Of a DNA stretch of 34,517 nucleotides, positions 18,229-26,006 are shown piece by piece. The DNA lies in assembly GCA_030432435.1 (NCBI GenBank), contig JAUIGX010000007.1:1-34517 (forward strand), in the 5' to 3' direction. Each line of letters starts with the position of its first letter. The first letter of the stretch is position 1. Position numbers and translations under genes: made by a program. A model generated the notes under the pieces. It was not told the origin of the DNA and searched no databases. It saw only the letters and a program-made list of their open reading frames with translations. The stretch is from Alphaproteobacteria bacterium. GTDB taxonomy: Bacteria; Pseudomonadota; Alphaproteobacteria; Rhodospirillales; Rhodospirillaceae.

Positions 18229-19248
18229 ATGGCCACCTATTTCAGAAAAAAATGCGATGGCTACCGAGGTTGCGAATCTGAACGCGGTGTGGCGCTCATC
18301 ACTGTATTGTTGCTTATCGTGTTCATGTCGTCGGTCGCATTGGCCATCACGGACGACATTCGTTTTGCCATTCGCCGTACCGCAAACATACAGATGACAC
18401 AGCAGGCGCGGTGGTATGCAATAGGGGCAGAAGAACTCGCGCGGCAGGTTATTTGGCGCAGTTGGAAAGTCAGTCCGGACCGTTCGACCCTGAACGACCC
18501 TTGGGCACGCCAGGCTGTGAATTTTCCCATTGATGGCGGCAGCATCGGCGGCGTTATTACCGATGGCGGAAATTGTTTTAATCTGAACAGCGTCGTTATG
18601 GCCGACCTGGACGGGCGCTACGCGGAACGAGAAACGGGTCTTGTGCAATACCGCAATCTTCTCGAAGCCTTGGGCTTGGACTCGGATGCAGCAGCATCTC
18701 TGGCGGCGGCGCTTTTAGACTGGGTGGATACGGATTCTGTGCCGGCTCCGCGTGGTGCAGAAGATTTCGTATATGCCGTCATGGAACCTCCCTACCGGAC
18801 GGGTGATACCTTACTGGCTGAGCCTAGTGAATTGCGCTCAATCGCGGGTTACACCGAGAGCGTCTACCGCCTCATTCGTCCATTCGTGTGCGCCCATTCT
18901 GGGCCGGAACTCTCCGTCATCAATGTGAACACGTTGCGCGAGGTCGATGCCCCGTTGCTTGTGATGCTAACCGGCCGTGAACTCCGGTTGGATGAAGCTG
19001 TACGCACAATTGCGCGCCGTCCTTTCAGCGGGTTCCGTAGTATTGACGATTTTTTCCAAGATGCGTCTTTCGCGGGATTGGCGCTTGATCAGGAGGTTCT
19101 CAGCCAATTCGGCTTGAGAACCCAGTTCTATAACCTAGAGGCTCAGGTGCAGTACTACGATGCAGTCTCCTCGTTGAGTTCTACCATCGAGGTCGATCAC
19201 GGTGGCCGCGTGCGCACTCTGGCACGTAGATACGGAGCGTTCGAGTGA
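18229..19248 (+). CDS. gspK: Type II secretion minor pseudopilin K
   Basis: ERGVALITVLLLIVFMSSVALA; GspK-like body (CFNLNSVV, LLDWVDTDSVP.P.GAED, INVNTL). A GTG at 18214 in a GTGA overlap with gspJ is an alternative start. Confidence 0.93.
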   Translation: MATYFRKKCDGYRGCESERGVALITVLLLIVFMSSVALAITDDIRFAIRRTANIQMTQQARWYAIGAEELARQVIWRSWKVSPDRSTLNDPWARQAVNFPIDGGSIGGVITDGGNCFNLNSVVMADLDGRYAERETGLVQYRNLLEALGLDSDAAASLAAALLDWVDTDSVPAPRGAEDFVYAVMEPPYRTGDTLLAEPSELRSIAGYTESVYRLIRPFVCAHSGPELSVINVNTLREVDAPLLVMLTGRELRLDEAVRTIARRPFSGFRSIDDFFQDASFAGLALDQEVLSQFGLRTQFYNLEAQVQYYDAVSSLSSTIEVDHGGRVRTLARRYGAFE

Positions 19249-20456
19249 CTCATACGATCATTATAAGAGTACCGAGGCGGTCGAATGAGACAGTTTCGTG
19301 GGCACTATTCGACGACGATAAGGGCGCGATCGTTAGCGCGGGTTGCGCAGCGACCGGAGAGAAGTTTTCCTTCAATGGGCACAATACTCCAGATCGCGTT
19401 TGGGTGGTGCTTCCGGGTGAGGCGGTCACCGTTAAGTCGGTTGAAATGCCCGCTGTCAGCGAAACTCGCGCACGCGAGGCAGTCTCGTTTCTACTGGAAG
19501 ATGACATCGCCGTGGACCGCGGTACTCTGCACTTTGCGCTAGGAGAGCGGAATTCAAACCGCCGCCTTATCGCCTATGCGGCTAAGTCTGAAATGGACGC
19601 GTGGGTGAATGTGCTTTCTGAAATGGGGGTGGAGCCGACTGCTCTTGTCCCAGATTATCTGGTTGCGGGTGTGGCAGAGAGTGCGGTGTCGATAACAGAG
19701 CATGACGGCATGATTATCGCGCGCGTTGCGGAGGGCGGACTCACAATCGAACGAGATGCCTTCACATATATTGTGAGCGATCTGTTGCCGGCGTCGGGCG
19801 ATATCCGCGTTTACGCTGACGATCCTTCAAAGTTTCTTCCTACCGGACTGGCGCAAAGTGAGCGCGTGATTTCGGCGCCAGCGCTAAGTGACAGTAAGAT
19901 TCTAGAACTAGCGTATGCCGCATTGTCGGGCACCAAGCCCCTCAACTTGCTTCAAGGGAAGTATGCACCTCGGAGAAAATGGGCGCTACCGGGCACACAT
20001 TGGCGCCGAGCCGCAATTTTAGCCGGCGCGAGCCTTGCGCTTGCGGCGGCGTTGCAGATCGCCGGAGGCATTCGCCTCAACAGCGAAACCAACGCCGCAT
20101 ATGCACGTGCCGAGGCGGTGTTTCATGATGCGATGCCGCAAGGGACCCGCCTTGTAAACGCGCGCACACAAATGCGTGCTCATGCAGATCAACTCAATGC
20201 GGGAGCCTCTAATACCTTCTTGAGCACTAGCGGTTTGTTGTATGCCGGTGTCGCGGCTGTCGAGGGGGCGGAAATCGACTCTCTACGTTTTGATGGCGCG
20301 CAGCGTGAAGTTGCGGTTAGTCTCTCGTTGCCTTCGTTCGACACCATGGAAGAGATCAAGAGTATCGTGTCCTCTAATGGAGGTATCGTTCGAGAGGGCG
20401 GCGCGCGCCAACAAGGAGAACGGATTGTCGCTGATATTACGGTGCAAGTGCCATGA
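19245..20456 (+). CDS. gspL: Type II secretion protein L
   Basis: Cytoplasmic actin-like domain followed by PLNLLQGKYAPRRKW and a TM; GTG start in a GTGA overlap with gspK; synteny. Confidence 0.92.
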   Translation: MTHTIIIRVPRRSNETVSWALFDDDKGAIVSAGCAATGEKFSFNGHNTPDRVWVVLPGEAVTVKSVEMPAVSETRAREAVSFLLEDDIAVDRGTLHFALGERNSNRRLIAYAAKSEMDAWVNVLSEMGVEPTALVPDYLVAGVAESAVSITEHDGMIIARVAEGGLTIERDAFTYIVSDLLPASGDIRVYADDPSKFLPTGLAQSERVISAPALSDSKILELAYAALSGTKPLNLLQGKYAPRRKWALPGTHWRRAAILAGASLALAAALQIAGGIRLNSETNAAYARAEAVFHDAMPQGTRLVNARTQMRAHADQLNAGASNTFLSTSGLLYAGVAAVEGAEIDSLRFDGAQREVAVSLSLPSFDTMEEIKSIVSSNGGIVREGGARQQGERIVADITVQVP

Positions 20457-20947
20457 CTCAAATAGTACGGCAGTGGTGGACAGATAGAACGGGACGTGAG
20501 CAGAGTTTGTTGGTCGGCCTTGGTTTGATAGCGATGTTATTTATTGTGTATCAGTTCGCGATGAGGCCCTTGATGGAGTATCGCGCAGCGGCAGCGGCGG
20601 CTAATCACGACGCGTTGGCTTATCTCAAAGACGTCGAGGAGAGTGCCGCCGATATTATTAGCGCGCAAAATTTGATCAAAGTTGATGCGGGGGCCGATAT
20701 TCAGTCGATCCGAGCTGTCGTTAGCGCTGCGGCACGTGAGGCTGGTCTCTCCATCACACGGCTTCAGCCCGTTGTGGGAGGAGGCCTAGACATATGGCTC
20801 GACAATACAGAATCAACCGTTCTGTTCGATTGGACAATAACGCTCCACGAAAGGCACGGAATCGGTGTCACACGGGCCTTTATTCAACGCAACGACGACA
20901 CGACCGTGCGCGCTCAAATTACTCTTGGCGGCGGAGGGACACTGTGA
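20453..20947 (+). CDS. gspM: Type II secretion protein M
   Basis: WWTDRTGREQSLLVGLGLIAMLFIVYQFAMRPL N-terminal TM; ATGA overlap with gspL; synteny. Confidence 0.9.
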   Translation: MTQIVRQWWTDRTGREQSLLVGLGLIAMLFIVYQFAMRPLMEYRAAAAAANHDALAYLKDVEESAADIISAQNLIKVDAGADIQSIRAVVSAAAREAGLSITRLQPVVGGGLDIWLDNTESTVLFDWTITLHERHGIGVTRAFIQRNDDTTVRAQITLGGGGTL

Positions 20948-21675
20948 GCGCGAAGAGATTAAGTGCTGTCTTCATTACGGTGTTTGTAATTTTCAGCGTT
21001 TTCACACTTCCGCTATCGGTCGTCGTATCCTGGCTGGGAGTGGAGCGGTTCGGGATTTCCTATGACCGAGCTGTCGGTGCGTTTTGGAAGGGTGCGCTTG
21101 AAGGCGTTGTATGGCGCGGCGTACGGGTCGGCGATGTTCATATATCATTTAAACCAGGCGCGTTGGTATTTGGCCGCGCATCTATCCGCGTGCACATGGA
21201 CGGCCCTGGAGCCTTGGCGGGAACGGCAACCATCGAACGCGGGCTGGGTGCATTCTTGGCAGTCCGTGACGTTGTGCTCGCTGCACAGGTAGACCAGTTG
21301 CCGGTTATTGTGCCGGTCAGTGGTAGCGTTGCGTTAAATATACGTGAGGCTACGTTCGACGCGCGCGGGTGTAGGTCTGTGGATGCAGATCTACAGACGG
21401 ATGCCCTGTCGCGCCCGTCAGCCGGCTTAGCGTGGACGGGGCCGGTTCTTTCCGGCTCGGCCTCCTGTGCCGATGGTGCCATCACCATACCCTTGGTAGG
21501 CCGGGCAGGCTCCGAATTTGTTTCTGTCGCGATGGTTGTTCAAAATGATCGGACTTTTAATCTTCAAGCATCCGTCAGCACGGGAAATGATGCCCTTGCA
21601 TCAATGCTGGCGGCTGTAGGCTTTGCAATTGAAGGCGGCGCCTATACGCTTGTTCAGAATGGACGGTGGGGATGA
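20944..21675 (+). CDS. gspN: Type II secretion protein N
   Basis: GTG at 20944 in a GTGA overlap with the gspM stop gives (M)SAKRLSAVFITVFVIFSVFTLPLSVVVSWL...; GspN-like FWKGALEGVVWRGVRVGDVHISFKPGALVFGRA. Confidence 0.87.
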   Translation: MSAKRLSAVFITVFVIFSVFTLPLSVVVSWLGVERFGISYDRAVGAFWKGALEGVVWRGVRVGDVHISFKPGALVFGRASIRVHMDGPGALAGTATIERGLGAFLAVRDVVLAAQVDQLPVIVPVSGSVALNIREATFDARGCRSVDADLQTDALSRPSAGLAWTGPVLSGSASCADGAITIPLVGRAGSEFVSVAMVVQNDRTFNLQASVSTGNDALASMLAAVGFAIEGGAYTLVQNGRWG

Positions 21676-22187
21676 GCAACAACATGTTCAGAGTCGTGGC
21701 CAATCTAGGCGGGCCCCTGTTTCTGGCGATTCTGCTGACTGGGTGCGGTACTATGACCGGGCCATCTGGATCGGTGCCGACTACACAGCAGGTGGCTTCG
21801 ACCTTAGCTGAGGGCGAAAATCGTATCGGAACGCTGTCCCCGCAGACACTTACAGCAGGTGAGTGTGGTTTATTTCTGTGGTCGCGGTCGTCAGAGCGAA
21901 ATCTGATTTTGTTCAATGGGCGTGATGGTGAGGCCCATATGGTTATTAATGGCCAAAGTATGAAGTTCCCGCGCGCGCAGGCGGAAGGGGAGCAAGTACT
22001 TGGGCAGTTCGAAATACAAACCTTTCAACAAAACCAGTACACGCTTCGCGTTGATCTCGGTTTTGAAAAGCGCGCGGGAATTTCGCGCGGGGCTGTTATT
22101 CCTCAGGGCAGTCTGCGGTTGTCCGGCGAAGGTGGCTGGGAGGTAATAGTTCCGGTCGGCGGTCTTGTCGCCTGTGAAGAGCGCTGA
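21672..22187 (+). CDS. Putative lipoprotein of unknown function, last gene of the T2SS operon
   Basis: ATGA overlap with the gspN stop; lipobox LLTGC (MSNNMFRVVANLGGPLFLAILLTGCGTMTG). Confidence 0.75.
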   Translation: MSNNMFRVVANLGGPLFLAILLTGCGTMTGPSGSVPTTQQVASTLAEGENRIGTLSPQTLTAGECGLFLWSRSSERNLILFNGRDGEAHMVINGQSMKFPRAQAEGEQVLGQFEIQTFQQNQYTLRVDLGFEKRAGISRGAVIPQGSLRLSGEGGWEVIVPVGGLVACEER

Positions 22188-22315
22188 TTTTCTCAATTTT
22201 TTGAGACAGCTCTAAAAAATTGGCAGCCTTGAGGAGCAGAGATCAGCCCTTCAAAAAAATTCCCTACGATAGGGTTTCGGCCTGGCATGAAAGGCCTACT
22301 TGGGGATATCGAGTC

Positions 22316-22333
22316 AAATGCGATTGAGCATTT
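22316..22333. promoter_or_regulatory. Inverted repeat A (candidate operator)
   Basis: AAATGC-GATTGA-GCATTT, perfect 6-6-6 inverted repeat. Confidence 0.4.
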
Positions 22334-22372
22334 AGGTGCCCACAAGGGTGGCTTTCAGATTCGTTTTTTGCG

Positions 22373-22400
22373 TTGACAGATTTGAGATGAGGCGTAACAT
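22373..22400 (+). promoter_or_regulatory. Weak candidate promoter
   Basis: TTGACA (22373-22378), 16-nt spacer, then TAACAT (4/6 match to TATAAT); the -10 abuts inverted repeat B. Confidence 0.25.
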
Positions 22401-22420
22401 TTATGCAATGCAGCATAAAT
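22399..22420. promoter_or_regulatory. Inverted repeat B (candidate operator)
   Basis: ATTTATGC-AATGCA-GCATAAAT, perfect 8-6-8 inverted repeat; shares ATGC-N6-GCAT with repeat A. Confidence 0.45.
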
Positions 22421-22758
22421 TGTGCGATGCGATATTCCGTGTAGTTGTGTGGGCAACCTGCTCTCTACGTGTCTATTCGCACACTAAAGAGGCTCCACGT
22501 CTTATGTATGGTTCGAAATCTTATAGCACCGAGTTAGGCGCTTCGTTTTTAGTTGGCGATGGTGCAAGTGCTTTGGATTGGGGCCATAAGTCGCAAGTGG
22601 AATCACAAAACTGTAATCAGCAAAACAATAATAATGCTGGTCTTCACGAAAATTCGTTAATTGAAGCGGATTCTTTCTAGTATGAGTGGGTTTCTAGGCA
22701 CATCTCTGCATGATTTGCGAAATATTTTATGTGGGGTGATGATTTGTGCACCTGCTCA

Positions 22759-22850
22759 GGCAATACGTGGTTTTTTGGGGAAAGCCGCTTGAGAGTTTAA
22801 GGGGCGTAAAAGCAATCTCAGAACGTATTGCCAATTCTCCAGGGGGAGAA
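22759..22850 (+). promoter_or_regulatory. Potentially structured 5' leader of the second TBDR gene
   Basis: GGCAATACGT (22759-22768) pairs perfectly with ACGTATTGCC (22823-22832). It encloses GGTTTT/AAAGCC (22769-22786, one G.U) and TGAGA/TCTCA (22790-22820), and is followed by TTCTCC-AGGG-GGAGAA (22835-22850). Confidence 0.35.
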
Positions 22851-22909
22851 GTCTAAAAGTCGAACGGGAGGCTACCAGGAACAACCATAGTCTTAGGGGA
22901 AATACCGTC

Positions 22910-25819
22910 ATGACCTTCGCTCACCTAAAAACTTCATCTACTTCAAAATTACGCTATTCCACCGCCGTAGTGGCTCTACTGGCCATCGGGACACAAGCGC
23001 CGCACGCGGCGCAGGCCCAATCTGAAACAGCGCAGCTAGATGTTGAACAAATAGTTGTTACCGGATCGCGCATCGTCCGCGACGGTTACGAGGCACCAAC
23101 ACCAGTGTCGGTCTTGGGCGCTGACGAACTCAATGTTATGGCGGTGACTAATATCTCTGAAGCGGTCAACAGACTGCCGGCGTTTACAAACAGCCTAACG
23201 ACAGAGAACTCCTCCGCAGCCGATATGACCGGCGGCGTCCAAAACCTGAACCTCAGGGGTATCAACCCCAACCGCACTCTTATTCTCGTTGACGGCAAGC
23301 GCATTGTGGGTACCACCCTTGCGGGCTTCAACAACAACGGTGGTGCGGTTGATATTAACGCGGTTCCAAACGGACTCATTTCGCGCGTTGATGTGGTGAC
23401 AGGCGGCGCGTCGGCTGTCTACGGTTCGGACGCCCTTGCTGGTGTTGTCAACTTTGTGTTCGATAAGGAATTTACGGGCATAAAGGGCGACGTTACCGGC
23501 GGTATCACCTCGCGCGGTGACGGCGAAAACTACAAAGTTTCTCTGACAGCGGGCACGCCTTTCGCTAATGGTCGAGGCCATCTCTTGGCCTTTGGTGAAC
23601 ACACCTTCAACCAAGGCGTTCTCAATGGGTATCCCGACCCGAGCAATGCACGCGGATGGTCAGAAGCTAGCCCGACAATCGTTGTGAACCCGGCTTGGTC
23701 GACAGATCCAACGGCACCCCAGTATTTAATTGCCCAAAACACCGGCTTTGCCTTCGGTACGCGCGGCGGTTTGATTCTGGGCGACGACAGCGGCAGCAAT
23801 ATTTTGCGCGGCATCATGTTTGGAGAAGGTGGCGAGCCCTTACCGTTTGATTTTGGAACGGTGTACGGCGCTGCACATTCGGGCGGCGATTGGCAGGTAT
23901 CGCGAATCAACCAAGACCCGGTTTTGGCCTCGCGGCTCAAGCGCGTAAATGCTTATCTACGCGGCAGCTACGACGTCACCGACAACGTCAATGTTTATGC
24001 CGAGTGGGGATGGTCATATACCGATTCTCTTAGTGTCTCAGGCGTGCCTCAGTTCCAGTTCGGCGGCATTACCGCCAAATCGGGCAATCCTTTCATCCCG
24101 GCCTCCGTACAGGCGGCAATGGACGCGAACGGCATCACCACGCTTACTTTGGGCTCAACCAACGCGGACCTGCGCCAGTTTGGCGCGGATAACAACCGGA
24201 CGCTCCGCCGTTATGTAGCCGGCGCGGAAGGTAGCTTTGATGCTTTCTCAACCAATTGGGCCTGGGACTTTTCCTACGCGAAAAGTACCAGTCACGCATC
24301 GGTCAGAACGCCGGGCACTTATCTAAAAGCTCGCAAAGCTGAAGCTGAAGATGCGGTTATTGATCCAAATACAGGCGCGATCGTTTGTCGTTCGACACTT
24401 ACCGACCCTGGAAACGGGTGCGTGGCCTGGAATGCGTTTGGCATCGGGGTGAATTCTCAGGCGGCGGTGGATTACGTGTCCCGGTCGGGCTATTCCCTGA
24501 TCAAACTTACCCAAGATGTGATTGCCGGCAGCATGTCCGGTGAGCCGTTCTCGACTTGGGCCGGACCGGTTTCTGTTGCTTTCGGTGCCGAACACCGCAT
24601 TGAGAAAGGCAACAGCATTGCAACTGACTTCGATCAGAACCGAGCGTTCTTCGCCGGTAACTTCACCGAAACCACAGGCAAGTACGATGTGACGGAAGGT
24701 TTTGTCGAAACCGTGATTCCTTTGGCTCAAGATACAGCTTGGGCGGAGGAACTCGATTTCAATGCGGCCGTGCGGCTCACGGACTACAGCACGTCGGGCT
24801 TCGTCACCACTTGGAAGGTGGGCGCAACTTATACTCCGATCAGCGATATTACCTTCCGCGCTACGCGTTCGCGTGACATCCGTGCACCGGGCCTTGGTGA
24901 ATTGTTCATCGCCGGGCGGTCCGGTACAGGCCAGGTTACAGACCCGTCAAACAACGTAAGTTCGGTCATTGTTACCCGCATTGAAGGCAATCCAAACCTC
25001 AAGCCGGAGAAAGCGGATACGACGGGCGTTGGCGTTGTCTATCAACCGGCTTGGTTGCCCGGGTTCGGTGCGTCGGTGGATTTTTATAACATCAACATTA
25101 AAGGCGCGATCGTTTCCCTAAACGCACAGAGTTATGTGGATGCCTGCTTCCAAGGTGACACGGCGATCTGCTCATTTATCGAACGGGACGCCAACGGTAT
25201 CATCAACTTTGTGCGCGTCTTGCCAGCAAACGTACTAACTCAAAAAGCCCGCGGCATCGATTTCGAGGCCAGCTATAATTTTGATATGGCGGATATTGTC
25301 TCGGATTGGGGCGGGAATGTTTCTCTCCGTGCCCTGGGAACGTATTACGATACACTCAGCACCGACGACGGCAAAAACGTTATCGAAGGCGCCGGGTCCA
25401 TTCTGAGCGGTAGCTTGGGGGCTAGTGGCGGCTTGCCGATCTCCAAGTTCAAGTACATGGTTTCTGCGACCTATGGTCTTGATGCGTTCTCCGGAACACT
25501 CACGTGGCGCGGCGAGACTAGCGTGACGTATTACAACGGCGCTGTTGTTTGTACGTCGGCGTGTCCAGTTTCGACACCCAATGCTCCGACCCTCGGATTT
25601 GACAATAAGATCTCGGGGACAAGTATTTTTGATCTTTCACTCAGCTATAAGGTCATGGACGACAGGGCTACGGTGTTCTTTGTGACAGAAAATCTGTTCG
25701 ACAAAGATCCGCCGTTGGTTGCCGGTAATCCTGGAAGCGGGTACTGGCAAGGTCAGGACAATGATAACTACGACCGTATTGGGCGGAAGTTCCGCGCGGG
25801 CATTCGCTTCCAGTACTAA
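22910..25819 (+). CDS. TonB-dependent outer-membrane receptor
   Basis: Signal peptide; TonB box-like EQIVVTGSRI; plug (NLNLRGINPNRTLILVDGKRIV, INAVPNGLISRVDVVTGGASAVYGSDALAGVVNFVFDKEF); barrel (FRATRSRDIRAPGLGELF, NPNLKPEKADTTGVGVVYQP); C-terminal FRAGIRFQY. Confidence 0.96.
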   Translation: MTFAHLKTSSTSKLRYSTAVVALLAIGTQAPHAAQAQSETAQLDVEQIVVTGSRIVRDGYEAPTPVSVLGADELNVMAVTNISEAVNRLPAFTNSLTTENSSAADMTGGVQNLNLRGINPNRTLILVDGKRIVGTTLAGFNNNGGAVDINAVPNGLISRVDVVTGGASAVYGSDALAGVVNFVFDKEFTGIKGDVTGGITSRGDGENYKVSLTAGTPFANGRGHLLAFGEHTFNQGVLNGYPDPSNARGWSEASPTIVVNPAWSTDPTAPQYLIAQNTGFAFGTRGGLILGDDSGSNILRGIMFGEGGEPLPFDFGTVYGAAHSGGDWQVSRINQDPVLASRLKRVNAYLRGSYDVTDNVNVYAEWGWSYTDSLSVSGVPQFQFGGITAKSGNPFIPASVQAAMDANGITTLTLGSTNADLRQFGADNNRTLRRYVAGAEGSFDAFSTNWAWDFSYAKSTSHASVRTPGTYLKARKAEAEDAVIDPNTGAIVCRSTLTDPGNGCVAWNAFGIGVNSQAAVDYVSRSGYSLIKLTQDVIAGSMSGEPFSTWAGPVSVAFGAEHRIEKGNSIATDFDQNRAFFAGNFTETTGKYDVTEGFVETVIPLAQDTAWAEELDFNAAVRLTDYSTSGFVTTWKVGATYTPISDITFRATRSRDIRAPGLGELFIAGRSGTGQVTDPSNNVSSVIVTRIEGNPNLKPEKADTTGVGVVYQPAWLPGFGASVDFYNINIKGAIVSLNAQSYVDACFQGDTAICSFIERDANGIINFVRVLPANVLTQKARGIDFEASYNFDMADIVSDWGGNVSLRALGTYYDTLSTDDGKNVIEGAGSILSGSLGASGGLPISKFKYMVSATYGLDAFSGTLTWRGETSVTYYNGAVVCTSACPVSTPNAPTLGFDNKISGTSIFDLSLSYKVMDDRATVFFVTENLFDKDPPLVAGNPGSGYWQGQDNDNYDRIGRKFRAGIRFQY

Positions 25820-25840
25820 GGTCTAAGAGCAAACGACGAA

Positions 25841-25868
25841 AGGGAGGCTGGGAATTTCCAGCCTCCCT
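25841..25868 (+). other. Strong stem-loop between the TBDR and first amidase (no T tract)
   Basis: AGGGAGGCTGG-GAATTT-CCAGCCTCCCT, perfect 11-bp stem with 6-nt loop, 22 nt after the TBDR stop. Confidence 0.7.
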
Positions 25869-26006
25869 AGCTAGCCCGTAACAAGCTCGCGATACCAACT
25901 TGATAGAACACTTCTTCTGTATCTCTGCATGAGAGAAGTTCGAATTGTCATTGAGGCGGATTAAACCGCCCGCGCGATAAATAATAATCGGATAGGGAAC
26001 ATAACG

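Noticed and set aside
22336-22680. 114-aa ORF in the long intergenic gap
   Set aside because: GTG start with no good RBS, overlaps the inverted repeats, unusual composition, no recognisable family; likely fortuitous.
22759-22850. Cobalamin riboswitch upstream of the second TBDR
   Set aside because: TBDR leaders often carry B12 riboswitches, but I found no convincing B12 box (GCCACTG-like) or conserved core here.
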